From positions 28,143,419-28,207,418 of the forward strand of contig OY987243.1 in assembly GCA_963920765.1 (NCBI GenBank): a stretch of DNA of 64,000 bases, given 5' to 3'. Source of the DNA: Ulota crispa. Its lineage: Eukaryota; Streptophyta; Bryopsida; Orthotrichales; Orthotrichaceae. Every line of letters starts with the position of its first letter. The first letter of the stretch is position 1. The position numbers and the translations under genes are program-made. The notes beneath the pieces are model-generated. The model had not been told where the DNA came from. It made no database searches and saw nothing but the letters and a program-made list of their open reading frames with translations. Below are positions 12,640 to 25,903 of this stretch, piece after piece.

Positions 12640-14156
12640 AAAAGTGAAGGAACATGAATGCAATGGAATTGGGTACTCACCGCCCAGTACGGCAGGTTGT
12701 AAAGAGTGCTTACACGCTTCACGCCAGTGGTCTTTACAAGGTCATGCTTTGCATTTGGCCGCCCACCACACCTCAGGTATGACTCACAGCAGACACTGTG
12801 CTCTGCTATTTTTCATCCTGACTGATGGGGGGGCGCCATGTTGTGGTTAGGTTCTCCGTTAAAGGCAACGCATGCACTCCTCCAACAATGGTTTTTGCTT
12901 AACCATCAGCAATTCCCAAGATACACCATCTTGTTAGCTTCACTTGAGTGCTCGGCAAATGTTCCCTTGCCACAAACTGGGCAGCCAGCAAAACCCTTGC
13001 CGACTTGCCCAGAGATCAAAGTGTAAGCCGAAAAGTCGTTTATAGTCCAAAACAACATAGTTTGCAATTTGAAGTGTTTGTTAGGTCCAAATACTCACAT
13101 ATCCACTACAGGCACACCTCCCCATAATTTCTTTAGGTCGTGCAACAACGGCTGCATGAAAATGTCAATAGTCTCCTTTGATGGCAAACTAATACCAAGG
13201 ATGATCATTGTAAGAGCAATGAAAAACTTCTTCATGAGCAGGTAAGGTGATAAGTTGTACAAAACTGTAAGTACAGGCCAAATAGAGTGTTTTGACGATT
13301 GTAAACTATAAGGATTGACCCCATCCAAAGATAGCCCCATCCTAATGTTTCTTGGATCTTGACTGAAATTAGGATATTTCTCTTGAACAAATTGCCATTG
13401 CTCACTATCTACTACTAATCTCAACTTCCCATCTATTGAGTGGTTTCTAGCATGCCATTGCAATAACTTTGCAATCTCCGGACATCTATAAAGTCTACGT
13501 AATCTTTGAATAACAGAAAAATATCTCAAGATTTAAACAGGTACTATCTTTGAACCTTCTATGTATTTGGATTTTGAGCATTTAGGACACTGTTGTAATT
13601 GCAAATTCTCTTTCCTAAATAGAGTTTTACCACAACTAAAACAGTGTATACTCTCATGTGATAACTTAGTTTGGTCATCAAGGATTTTAGTTCATATGAG
13701 TTCTTTGGGCAGTTATTGTTCTCTGGTAGAACATCTTATTTCAGGAAGGTCAATAACTCGTCTAGGCAGTGACGACTCACAAAGAACAATGTACATAATG
13801 ACATTAGCACAATCCCAAACTGTAAACAATTGGTCTTTGAACCTGGAAATAAAGGTTCTACTGCCTTTTGCTGTAGCGCCTCAACTAAAGGTGTGTTGTC
13901 CACCTCGTCTTCAGCATCAAAAATATCCTCAAAATCCAGCAGTTCATCTTCATCATTGCCAATGTTGTAGTGGATTTCATCAGCCCTAGAGAAGTAGTTC
14001 TTTGCCATTTTGTCAAAGTTGATAGTTGTGTTTGGTTCGTCAAGCTCCATTGGGTCATAGTGTTGTTCACTGCAAGGAATGTCTTCATCCGTTGGTTCAG
14101 CGTCTTCTAATGGGATGCTCTGTGTAGTGTACTAGGCTCTGTCGGAGCTCATCTGC
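12640..14156 (-). pseudogene. CACTA transposase core (Transposase_21/TNP2-like), interrupted
   Basis: From 14050 down, an acidic segment is followed by PLFPGSKTNCLQFGIVLMSL, which corresponds to the PLYPGC...SFLVKLLHLK region of TNP2. A short stretch read in another frame contains CFSCGKTL and QQCPKCSKSKY, a zinc-ribbon-like CxxC pair. The 144-residue block at 13095-13529 reads RYFSVIQRLRRLYRCPEIAK, SQDPRNIRMGLSLDGVNPY, SIWPVLTVLYNLSPYLLMKK, all strongly TNP2-like. The frame must change between blocks and stops intervene, so the gene is broken or some joins are unrecognised introns. Confidence 0.85.
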
Positions 14157-15161
14157 AATCATGAGTAGTACTAAGGACCTTATTTAATGTATACGCATGA
14201 GAGATTGGTTAAATGCATGTAGACCCTGACTCCACTTACTACAGCACATTTTCCATACATGAAACATTCATACTTTGCATAGGACTATTGCTGAATTACT
14301 GAACGCTTACAACACAATATCTGAGATAAAGTTGAATGTGCTCTACAGTATCAGATTAGTAATAAAACATCCTTGTGAATCATGGTATAGGAAAAGTTTG
14401 AGTGTTTTTGTTAGATTTCCTTCAATTCCTATAATAAACCAGTTTAAGAAGAAGCAGTTTTGGTTATTCTTTGTATTTTATACTACAATTAATATTTTTA
14501 TAGAATTCTAATTGGTTTTGAGCCAAATTTTATAAATTGCAAACGGTTTTTTTGCATTTCAGTAGGCAAGCATTGAACTAGCGGTTGGTTCTTCCCGGAC
14601 CTTGTTGTGAACATATGTATCATAAGGAATTTATAGGTTACAAGTGTCGTTCCAAATAGCAAGCGACGTATAGAACAAAAGAATGAATTCCCAACGTACA
14701 CCTTCACAATACTCCACCATGATTGAACTCCTCACATATTTAAGAGATTTCAGTGAACATAACATTATCGATGCACGTCCTGTCTTTGGTGATTAAAACC
14801 CACATAATATATTTCAGTTCTCATGAACCATTGTATATAAGTTCCACTTCTAATTAACTTTTAAGATTTCTGACGTTGTAGTTACTGACAACGCCATTTA
14901 CACGATCCATACATTCTCAAATTGGTTCTCTTCTATATCCTTCAATTGAATAATATTGACAATTTTTGTCTAGTGTTGTAAAGGTTTCCATGTCTATCAA
15001 TGGGGCAAGTTATTAGGATTAAGGTTCATTTATCCTAGCTCCCAATTTTTAGAAATACATAAAGTTCTGAGCCACTAGAGTACCGTCAGTTATCCAATCG
15101 CAGCTGCATGCAGATAAAACCAGTTGGTTAACATAGGTTATTATTCTTTGCATTACTTTAT

Positions 15162-15395
15162 TTATAAAGCAGTTAGGTAACTCACTAGCAAGGGCTCCAA
15201 CAGATGCTGGTCTTGGCCATACTTTCTGTAATGTTGGTCAACAACATCACTGGATTGTACTCTAAATCCATGGCACTTTTTGCACCCGCACGGGTAGCCC
15301 ATTATGGCTTGATAAGCAGCAACGCTTCTCTCAATGTGATATGCCTCTCCTTCCCAATACGAGTCCATGCTGCAAATAAAAAGCAATCCACTCAA
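15162..15395 (-). pseudogene. CACTA transposase N-terminal exon (transposase-associated domain-like)
   Basis: The frame contains PCGCKKCHG followed by a His and Tyr-rich stretch (DVVDQHYRKYGQ). This resembles the N-terminal transposase-associated zinc-binding domain (CPCxxC ... H...GF) of plant CACTA transposases. It ends against a good donor (GTGAGT on the minus strand near 15180-15185), so it is probably the first or second exon of the transposase gene running down to 8840. The Met choice is uncertain. Confidence 0.5.
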
Positions 15396-18300
15396 TTATA
15401 ATTGATAGTGCATGCCATTCCTATACAGTGTGTCACCCTCATGTTCCGCAGTGAAACAAAAAGTGAGAAAATTGAAAATGACATTGCATTGACCATGTAG
15501 AATGAATTGAATATTGCTTGCAAGGGATAACAAACACCTGGAGACATCATTGTTTAAAAAATATGTGTGAAACAACAAAGCCAAAGCGTGAATATAATAT
15601 GGCAATTTCATCAATATGGTACAACAGGACCAGTACTATGTACTCACAGTTCACCATGAATTTTCAAATGTTTGAAGTAATCATTTTTTTAGTGTCTAGC
15701 TTAAAAGTTATTAAATAAGACCACCTACAAAATTAAGAAGATCACTGGCATGGACAAGGGAATTGGAGAGATACCATATAGTCAAATAAATTTAGAGAAA
15801 AACATTCACAAGAATGGAGAGTTTTTGGGACACTGTAAAGCAAACAGTACATGTCTTTTGCACATTACATTGAACCTTATGTAGCATTCACATTTAGCAT
15901 TCGTATCTTCTGCTATTAACTATTGCTAGATTACTGCTCAAATAGTAATAAAGCAAACAATTTTGTATATTACTTTAAATGACAAAAGAACTCACATGCT
16001 TTCAATACGTAGTTGAACAAATGGGCTCTCCCTTGCGGAAGGATTTTTTGTAGAACAATAGAAGGCTATATGGCACAGTTTTGAACTGCATTTTCAAGAA
16101 TATTATCCGCATAAGGTTCCTTCAATACCCCATTTCTTGAGTCATAATCCCTTTGAAATAGTGAGAGCATTGCGGAAGGCGATGAAGTAAGTACTTCGAA
16201 GCAGTAAAAGTTATTACCAATTTTTATCTATTGCTTGCTGTTCACATGAGGAGCACTATTATACAAGGTACAAAGACATAATGCACTAGAATGTAGTGGC
16301 ACTCACGTAATTTCCCATTCTAGATTCATAAACTTAACATTAAATAATACTCTGTTCAACCTTTGCATTTATTTAGTGGTTGGGTGAATCCAAAAATGGG
16401 AGAATTTTATTCACAATTTATTAGTTACATCGGGAAGAGAAAAGAGGATTGGGACTTTCAGTAGTTCAAATTTTCTTAGTATAATTATCAACATATCACA
16501 CAAAAAACAACGTGTATTTTCTTAAACAACACAAAGAATTGTCATTGACATCTCCTATAACATCAATAATTAAAACTTCTTAGCAACTCCTCAACCTACA
16601 TGGCTACAATTATTCCTCCTTAACAATATGAGTGGTTCAATTTCACATGAAATCAAGAAGGTGAGGTTCTATGATCACACAAGATACTATGATGACTTCA
16701 TGCATAGGAAGTAGTTGTGCTATGAATTAGGTCAAATTGAAACTAACTTTGTCTCCACAACATTGCTCAGCCTTAGAAATTCCACATTGAGTGCAGCAAA
16801 ATTTTACCTGATTAAGACCGTCAATTCCATCTTCACATTACGGGAGGATTTCCTTGCAAACTTTGTTGTGAACCGCCTTTTGTAACCCAAATCCACAATT
16901 AGTAGCATCATTACATACTTTTAAGTGCAGAAATTGACAACACTCAGAGATGAAGGCCCTTCTGTACAACTAGCAGAAATTGAGAACAAGAGTGGAGAAT
17001 GACATTGTTTTGCAAGAGTGAACAAGACTGGGAACATTGTGACAGAGTTACATACCTAAATTTTGTAGTCTCTGAATTTCACAAAGTCTTTACTGCTACA
17101 TGGCAACTAGTACGTTTCTAGGAATGATTCTAATGTTAACTTTGTCCAAAGCAGTGTTTTTTGAAATGCTGAAGAAGATAGCCCTAAAGCGTGAATGCAG
17201 CCGTAAAGTGTGAAGGGTGTGAGTGGGAAGGAAATTGCGGCCTTACTTGGCTTACCTTTTCAATTAATTTTGTGGCACTCAGTTTTGTCACAGATTCATC
17301 TTTTCTAAAAGAGGAGACAACATTAAAAGCAAACAAAACCCTCATTTAAGCTAATGAGAACATTGTAGGCTTACACATTTAATTAGGGATTCATCTGAAT
17401 GAATGTTGACGCACATCCGTTACTATTAAGGCACACATACCAATGAATGTTGACATTCTGTTAGACTCTTTGTGCATGTAGTCAAAATTGCATGGTTGTC
17501 AAGTCTTTTGTTTTGTGCACTTATGGCTTGTTCTTTGTGTACTGTGCGACGGTGGCACTTCAACAATTCCAGATTGGTTTTCTTCATATTTCAGAAGAGG
17601 TTGCCTTCTTGTACTCTTAAGGTTGCGCATTCTTCATGCGTTTGACATCGTAATGTATTTCGTGGCCAAGCTTATTTCAAACTTAGTCATTTTTGTTTGT
17701 GGGTTTGTATTATATTTGAATGAGAATGCATGTACACATGTAAGAGCGTTGAATAACTTCTCCAAGCAAAATCTAACATTTGAATGGTTGAAATGCAAAG
17801 TTTTTCAAAGAAGTGGAGAAAGATTTCAATCAACGAGGGTTAGGAGTACACTTCATGCCATTGGGCTTAAACATGGTCTAGTAAAGGTTTTAGAACTTCA
17901 AAGAAGTATGTAGAGTGAGTTTTTAAAGCAAGAACTGAAGAGAATTCAGAGTCAGAGGAGGATAGGAATGGCAAGATCTCTGAAAAATAAGGTTCTGACT
18001 GGATAAACCCGGACAAAACAGTTATCTTGCAAATTAGATAGCTCCATCTTGAACGTCTCTACTCACGTGAAACAGCAAAAGACCTCCGACATTAACATTG
18101 ACAAATTTGAGAAGCCTGTGCCCTATTGTATTTTATAACTCTTGCCATCTAAATCAAGGTACAAGCATATTCCTTGTGAAACAAAGTAACGAGAATGCTG
18201 TACCACTGTGGGTACGAATGCAATGCCCATGTTAGCCTGATTGCTATGTTAGTATTACCGTAAAGCTTGTATTGGTAGGGAAACACTTCTAAATATCTGA

Positions 18301-20280
18301 TCGACTGTTGTAGGAAGTTGGGAATAGTCTTGTCTGTGGTGAAATTGTCATATTAGCAAAATAACAGAGAGGCACAAAGCTTAATTTGAAAAACAAAAAG
18401 ATATGGTAAGAATCACTAAAGATAACGAGCACCATGTACAGCATTATAGTATTTACAGTCATGTGCACAATGATATGTAGAAACATAAATCCAACTCATT
18501 GTTTGGATGGGATATTAAAGAGATAATGGATTATACAGTGCACAGCCTCCATTTTGTGACAGCTTTGGAATTTTATATTGTTCGAGCATGCTTGAATGTA
18601 ATTAATGCTCTGTATTTTCCATGGTCAAAACGTACTGTCTATACTTTATAACATTATTAAATATGAATATGTAAATACTTTTCAAGTAAATGTAGAGGAA
18701 GCCTAAGCTTACTGTAAATTGTAATACAAATGCATGGAACTAATTAAATTATTACAACAACACTGCCAAATGAAAAATAATGTACAAAAATTCTAATTAT
18801 TTTGAGGTAGTAGCAGATAGTTTTGGTTTCCTCAGTTTTAGTACCATCCGCTTATGACATTTCTATGTGCATGAATTGGCAATGGAGAATGAAATATTGA
18901 CATAGCACGAGTCAATTATAGCGAGAAAAAGGTAATTCCTACGTGAATTATGCATTTAGAATTAACTAATTCAAAAGTGATTATTATGCTTGTATTGGGA
19001 TTTTGCATAGTGTAGAATCATTTGACGATTGATGGTCTCTTATCGTAAACCGTATTAGTATTGCACATTCTACAAGCAAATCAAATTGGTTTTTCTTGTT
19101 TTTTTAAATAATTTTTGCATATGATGAGTGCATGAAAGACTTGAAAAGTATACTCTGTACTTACCATAGATACTAGTGTGGCCATTCTTTTTGTAGACAT
19201 TGATTTCAGTTGCAGCACTACTCATATACACTGTGAAATTATTTGAGCATTCACTAGAGTATTGTATGCAAGAAATGGCAACTCCTATGGCTGCTGGAAG
19301 AGGCGTGCAGAGGTTTGTGCAATGGAATGAATCACTCTGATCTCCTGGCCATAGAGGGAATACTGTAAAGGAGCCGTCACTCTCAGGAAGACAAAGAACA
19401 GAGGAGGTAAGTTCAAAGATTTCTATAATTATGTTGCTAGCCAATATTCTGCACTGCTGAAATATGAAACCCGTGTTAACTGCAACATTTGTAAGGGAGG
19501 TGCAAGTGGCATGAGAGTGTATAGGTATTCTTTGTTGCGGCTTCCAAAATTGCTAAATTCAAGCATTACTAATGAGACTTGATTTCACAAATGTTTTAGA
19601 ACTCGCAAGCACCAATGGGAGGTCGTGCAAAATAGCTGCACATTGATTCTGCTGTCGATTCTCAAGATAATGCAGGAGGCTACCCGAGGATGTTAAAACA
19701 TTTGTTTATAGCAGCACCAGGCAGTTGAAATCCTTAACCACGCTGTACATGTTGGAATTTGGAACACACTGTTTGTGTTATATGAAGTAATGCTCAATAA
19801 CATATGGGCATTTTTGTTTTATAATGGAATTCATTTTTTCCTTTCAAATACTAATTCCAACAATTAATTCCGCCCATATTGTTGAAAAAGACGTCATCCT
19901 TGTAAAAAATCTGCATGTGTAAGTTCAAATACATTAACAAGTAATTTGAAATGAATAAGGATTGAATCTATGTAATCTTTCCAGTAATGAAGGTGCCTCA
20001 TATGAACATTCCCATAAAGGTAGTGTAACTTTATGTTTAAAGAAGAAGAGGATGTTTCACTAAGTTCTGTGCATTTTACATGCTGAATAGAACATGATAC
20101 TTAATGGATGCAAGAGCATATAGTATAATTTTGGGCACCATTGAAAGGTGCGTTGCTGACAGTTTTTTGGATTTCTCTTTCAATATAAGTTAGAATTTTT
20201 AAAAAAATGGATAGTCAGAGTTTGGAAAGTTCTGTATTATATGAGAGACTAGGCACTAACGTCAATGTTGCACAATTTCG
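15396..20280. other. Internal non-coding part of the CACTA element
   Basis: About 4.9 kb lie between the minus-strand transposase start and the plus-strand second gene, so the two genes are divergently arranged. The frames seen here (a 141-residue one at 17488-17913 plus strand and a 124-residue one at 19070-19444 minus strand) show no recognisable domain and are not called. Promoters for both transposon genes would be expected here but I cannot point to them. Confidence 0.5.
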
Positions 20281-22016
20281 GTGACAAAAACATTGCCAAC
20301 ATGGGATTATGGATCAAGAAGTGAGCAGCGGAATGCAAGACATATACAGTACGGTACAACAAATGTCTTGCTTGGAGCACCGGTGAGGATTACTGATAGT
20401 GCAATGGGCAAGATTTATGGGGAATCTGCTACAAAGAAGAATGGAAATCCTTTTAAACGTCAATTCTCTTTGCAAAGCAGAATTGGGCAAGGTTCAAAGA
20501 ACACTGTGTTATACCCAAGACAAATGTACCAACAATCATCAACCCCTCAAAATTTCACACATGCTCAGACCCATCATAGAGTGGATGAAAGCAATAGGCC
20601 TCTTTCATCGACAAACATGTCCGAAGACGAACAAGTTTGTATTCCATTTCCACATGCCAGTCTATTGTATTACTTAGTTATTAGAGAACTGTCTTGGATC
20701 TTATGCAATTGTGTTTGTGAATGTCGCATGGAGGGTTACTATATACACTCTCTATGTTGAATGTATGCAAGTGAGTGTAATATGAAACGGCCATTAGATT
20801 GCATGTAACTCGATGTCAGTGCATTGACATTGTGATTTGTGAAACGCAAGAAGATGTATACAAACCAATAGATTGGGAATCTCATACAAGATTATACTCG
20901 AGCACAGCCAATGCTAAATATCTTAATGACGTTGGTATCAAAGGAGAACGGTCCGCAAGCTTTGAGAACAATGGAGATACGTACCAGAAAGACGCAGGGA
21001 TCTACATGTATCCGAGAAATGAAGAACCTCATCTGCCAAAAATGTCTTCCAAGAAATAGAGGCTGACCGTTGCAAGGTGAAGAGGCGTGTAAGGGCCTTA
21101 AGAGAAAGAGAAGGGGATCGACAACGGCTAGCAGGCTTACCTAGGTACAAATTGGATGTTGATGAGTATACCGAAATACCCTATGACCTGTATGATGTAG
21201 GGGTTTTAGAATGGAAAAAGGATCTCATGCTTTTGTCTACGGGTCTAGACCCAACAATAGGCAACATTAAACAGCAACCAAAGAGTGAAGTGCAAAAGGT
21301 GGCTGGCTGGATTCAACAGACATGGAAATATTCCAATCCCACTAAATATGAGATAGTGAAAGAGGTTATTGCAAGAGGTTTAACTCTTTGGCGCTCAGAT
21401 CTACGAAACAAAATAAAACGCAATGAGGATAAACCAATAGACGTATTGTTTGAAACATGGTAGAGCCTAACGGAGGATTTGCTACATCCAACAACTATCC
21501 AGAAATCATTGAATTGTAGTAAAGTCAATGCTAGCCGAATCAACTTTGGATAAACAGGTCCTTTGTATGAGATTGGCATTCGTCATTGGTTGAGATCAAA
21601 ATTTGGAAGATCTCCGGAGCCATTTGAAATCCAAGCAGAGATGCTATGTGATAAAAGATACGATGGAAGGGGATAGAGAAATACAACGGGGAAAAACAAG
21701 CATGGGGGAACTAGCTACCCGGAGTTGTCGCAAAGGTAGTACAAGGTAGTAAAGAGACTAAAAGCAAGGAGTTATTGTCCGGTGAAGATACCAATGCACT
21801 ACAAGTAACAGCAAGTCCTTCTGTTGAACCAATTGTTATTGACGTCAACATTGCTAGTACTGCATTAGGAATTGTTGTAGTTGCTAGATTGAATTCAAAC
21901 GAAGTGGAGAACAGGGCTGCTGATCCGTACATTCGTCAACTTCTGGAGAAAATAGCTTATTTGGAGTCACCTAGGAAACGTCTGTGCTAGGACAAAGATA
22001 CGACAGCAACTCCTGG
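20281..22016 (+). pseudogene. CACTA second protein (Ptta/En/Spm transposase-like), broken
   Basis: Coding blocks at 20281-20650, 20799-21059 and 21077-21463, and further fragments to about 22000, run on the plus strand. The block at 21077 has a basic start (KRRVRALREREGDR) followed by DVGVLEWKKDLMLLSTGLDP and a Trp-rich helical stretch (AGWIQQTWKYSNPTKYEIVK). After a stop at 21461-21463, in-register remnants continue with TIQKSLNCSKVNASRI, a GxxGPLYE-type motif and GRSPEPFEIQAEMLCDKRYDG. This matches the C-terminal Ptta/En/Spm domain pattern (kkS..NkkNR, tGs, GR.P...ei). It ends with a basic PRKRLC near 21985. Several in-frame stops indicate decay. It is probably the DNA-binding TNPA-like partner. 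Confidence 0.65.
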
Positions 22017-23801
22017 TCCTTCACTTAGATGAAAGTATTGGAGGTCCAAAACCACAGGTGCACCATTCAACTTCTCGTTTGTTTTTAATATTATCATTGT
22101 CAATTTTTTTGTATTAAGTCATTGGTGTGCCTGGTATTGGTTAGACTTGTCAATGATGTAAAAGTCGAAGACAAGGTGTATGTGTTGTGCATGATTACTG
22201 AAATCAATTTAATTGAAATGCTATGCCAAAATGGAAGTGGAAGTTGTTAAATTGAGCCACAATAATATAGAATTATGATTGTTTTCAATAGTAGTGTAAC
22301 ATTCATCTGTGCCCAGTTTGAATGATGCTCCATTGACCACACTTGGTTTTGACAATTCCTAAACATGTACGCCAATGTTGTCCTCACATTTCATGAAAAC
22401 TTGTGCAGAGGTAACTGATGGAGTAGTTGTATCTGGTGTAGAGTCGCAAATTATGCAGTTGTATCATCCAGAGTCAATCAATTATCTTTTCATGTACTTC
22501 AATGGCATGCAAGAACCCTTCTATGTGAAATTTGAGGTTGAATTTATTTTAGGAATGGATGTACCGATTCTGATGTAAGAGCGATTTCTAACATTTTGAA
22601 TTTTTTTTAGAGTGCAGAAGGTATTGACAAAGTTGAAGTGGTTAAACCTGTTTGAAGGGTTGGGCGGCCTAGGAAGAAAACTAAGCTTACTTGAAGGACT
22701 CTGGGCTTTCAAGCCAGTGCTATTAAAGAAGCCAAGAGAAGGCTACAGCTCTGAAGTGTGGATTCTAGTTTCACCATGCGACAATGTTTTATGCTTTTTT
22801 CATTCCCACATGAAGTATGTATTGTTATCTTAGGCAGGGCATGTATTAGTTCATTATGGACCAAGTTAGAAGAGAGCAATATTTGTACTAGGAAATTAGT
22901 AAGTAGATGTAGGACAATTGTGAGAGAGAGTGAAGGTAGAATATGTTGGTATTTGGCATATATAGCCATTTATATGATACATTGGTATTCATTACATTGA
23001 ATGGAACATTTTGTATTTAAAAAAATTTTGTGAGCATCTGGACAGTACACGTGTCTTGTATGACTTCCATTGATTTGCACTGTTTGGGACCCACAATAAT
23101 AGAAAGAATCTGTAGATTCTAAAAGAGGATATCATAAAGCAATGGTTCCACGATTTGGTCTTATATCTCCAAGCACCTGTGGAGACCTTTACAACACGAC
23201 TTTTAATTTGTGAACTTGTAAATATAGCAAGTCAAATATTTAATTGTGTTATGAATATAGTGGCTATGGGATGCGTTCTCTAAATTAATAGCAAATTTTA
23301 GAGTGACATGTTACAAACTGTTCACTGGCTGTTACATTTTGAGAATATGATGGGCCATGCTATAGTTCATAATTAGCTTATAGAAATAGTGGATGAAGAT
23401 AACGTGTACTAGTTTTCCATTGTATTGACAAAGGAAATTAAAAGGGATTTCAACGTGACCATATGTCTCGAATGACAGCGCTGGGACAAAATTCTGTCAA
23501 TTACTTGTTGAAATCAAGTGGGTCAAAATGACAGAGAAGTTGACGGACTGTGGTCAGGATTTTATCAATTCTGTTAGACTCTCCCCCGTAGTGTTTGGAA
23601 AGAACCGATTGTTAGTTCAAAGCTAGCTAGTTGAATTCAAGAAAATTTGTTTGTAATTTATGAACATCATTTAAAAACTAGTTAAAAGTCTAAATTTTTT
23701 ATTTACAAAATAATAATAAAAAGTTCCTTAATAAATTGGTTCAATTTGGAAATTAAAGGAAATCAACCAATTAAACTCAAATACTTTCTGGATATTAATT
23801 A

Positions 23802-24210
23802 GGGAATTGATATGTGTACCACACCCTTTCAATTATTGTACCACATCCTAGAGTAAATTTTAGATTTTTATCATCAAAAAGATGAATTTGAGAATTTGGA
23901 ATTCAGATTTGGACTTAGACATCATGATTTAGTTCAGAACCATAAAAAGAATTGCAATTCAACAACACCCAATGAAAAAGTTTAGCTAGGGAGAAAAGTA
24001 TTACTTTTACTTTTGTTTGTTTTACAGATAAGCTTTTTCATTGGGTGTTGTTGAATTGCAAATTTTTTGTAGTTCTAGACTAAATGACAGTCTCCAAGTC
24101 CAAATCTGAATTTCAAATTCTCAAATTCAGCTTTTTGATGGTATAAATCTAAAATTTACTTTGGAGTGTGGTACAGTAATTGAAAGGGTGTGGTACACAT
24201 ATCAATTCCC
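23802..24210. mobile_element. Mutator-like hairpin MITE, copy 1 (409 bp)
   Basis: The two halves are inverted copies of each other almost end to end: GGGAATTGATATGTGTACC at the left, GGTACACATATCAATTCCC at the right, and GCAATTCAACAACACCCAAT meeting its complement near the centre. Flanks are identical 9-bp direct repeats, TATTAATTA at 23793-23801 and 24211-24219, the size made by Mutator-family transposases. No coding capacity. A second copy is at 54613. Confidence 0.9.
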
Positions 24211-24270
24211 TATTAATTATTGCTAGATCTATAATGAACTACAATTCAAAGTTATGGGAAATACCACTTT

Positions 24271-25899
24271 TTAATCCTAAAGGGCCATTGTCACTTTGGA
24301 AGACAAATGGGATTTTGGGCAGTTACCTATGGCCTCAATTTTTGTTTAGATTTTTTGAAATTTTTTGAAGATAGAAAACACAGTAGCTTTTGGGGGATAT
24401 AATTTTTATTCCAATCTACACCTGAGAGCAAAAGACATCAATTTTTTTTTACAAAAATTTGGATTTTTTTTCTTTGATTTTTTTCTCACAAATTGTAATT
24501 TTGTCTACATATGAAATGGATTCATTCCTTATGGACTAGCTATGAGAAAGTTATGGACAATCTTGTTTTTTGGACAATTTAAGCATCTTCTTGAAAAATT
24601 AACCTATAAAGTTCATTTTTGAATGCAAGCTTAACATTTTTTCAAAAAAAATTGTTGGAAAGGGTGAAGTTTGCTTGCTAGAACAATCTTGCCATTGGAT
24701 TCTTGTGTTTTGATTCCATTGCAGGGTTATTAACAAATTAAGTTTTTGTTCAATCTCATACCTTCTTTTCCCTAATTTTTTTTTAAAATAAAAAATAAGT
24801 TTTTTTGTTTTAATCGTTTTCCAAAGATTCTCAACTCAATTTTCCACCATAAAGATTTAAACCTCCAAACTCTATGGTGCAAAAAATATAAGTTAAAAAA
24901 GTTCAAAATCAAATAATATAGTCATGCAAGTTGCAAAAAAGTTTGTTCTTTATTTTTTAAATGCAAATATATTGCAATATATGCGGTCAAAGTTTTAAAA
25001 GAAATTCTACACATTCTCATACTAGTTTAAGTTAGTACAAGATCCTACATTTAAATATGAAAAAAGACCAATTTTCAAACTTTTTTACTCTTTGCCATAG
25101 AAATGACAGTTTTGAGTGTCTTTTGACAAAATAAAGATCACAGTCCTTTAAGACTTTTCATGTCCATCTTAGATTGAAAGTGACCAAAAAATTGATTCCA
25201 CCACTTTGTATAACATAAATTTGTTACAATGGCCGTGCTAAGTAACTAGGTTTCTTTCTTTCACCCTTCATGTAAATATAAGAACTTCCACTATGAAATG
25301 CTCATAAGACAAGAGTTGTTCTTAAGCTTGTGACTATATAGCATGTGATTGGTGCAATACCAAAGAATGTGTGGACAAACATATGCATGCCAATTTCCAA
25401 GCTATCAAATAACTGAGATTTACTACGTTTCCTATGATCAAAAATTGAGGTTAATTTCTTTAGAAGAACCTCAAAGTGCCCAAATGGCCATTTTTGTACC
25501 TATAGGATTGGGAAATAATCATTTAAGGGGCTTCATGATCATAACAAATCGTATCAATAGAAAGTTGCAATTGTTCCGTAGGATTGTTATCACCATGACT
25601 AAGTTTCAAAACTCATTGCAATTACGTAGTAATCTCCAAAGTGGGCATCACGCTTATGTATTGAGCACATGGGGGTCAAAGATGGCTGAAATCAAAATAC
25701 AAACATAAACTTCCTTGACTATATCAAATGAGACCGCCTTGCAGAACAAGGTGATAGGATATTGCAGTTCCTAAATGAAGAAAATGGTTGTCCTAAAATC
25801 AGACGTACCGCTCTACTATTATTCCTCTACATAAAAGCTTGGAAAGGTGGCATTTACAATTTGGATTTGTCGCACGGTGATGTTAGTAATGGACTTACC
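24271..25899. other. AT-rich spacer with a possible degraded TTAA-type element
   Basis: TTAA at 24271-24274 is followed by TCCTAAAGGGCC, close to the CCCCTAAAGG end of the TTAA-flanked family. Weak similarity to the interior of the 62826 copy seems to follow. A matching right end could not be fixed. Frames at 25349-25708 and 25762-25989 have no recognisable domains. The rest appears to be decayed spacer. Confidence 0.3.
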
Positions 25900-25903
25900 T
25901 TAA

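Larger units (their letters stand above)
8295..23593 (-). mobile_element. CACTA (En/Spm) DNA transposon, about 15.3 kb, decayed
   Basis: The left end reads CACTATGGAAAAATGT and the right end reads ...CCCCCGTAGTG, so inverted ends begin CACTAYGG. Both are flanked by TTT (8292-8294 and 23594-23596), matching the 3-bp target duplication of CACTA elements. Subterminal motifs recur at both ends, for example CTGTCAATTAC near 8382 and 23493, and TGACAGAAAT/TGACAGAG types. Inside are a TNPD/TNP2-type transposase gene on the minus strand and a Ptta/En/Spm-type second protein on the plus strand. In-frame stops in both genes show it is not coding for full proteins. The terminal repeats agree perfectly only over the first few bases, mostly differing by transitions, so the end calls rest on the TTT, CACTA and subterminal motifs together. 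Confidence 0.8.

Noticed and set aside
17488-17913. 141-residue open frame inside the CACTA element
   Set aside because: No recognisable domain and no resemblance to CACTA accessory proteins that I know.
19070-19444. 124-residue minus-strand frame inside the CACTA element
   Set aside because: No domain recognised; lies between the two transposon genes without splice context.
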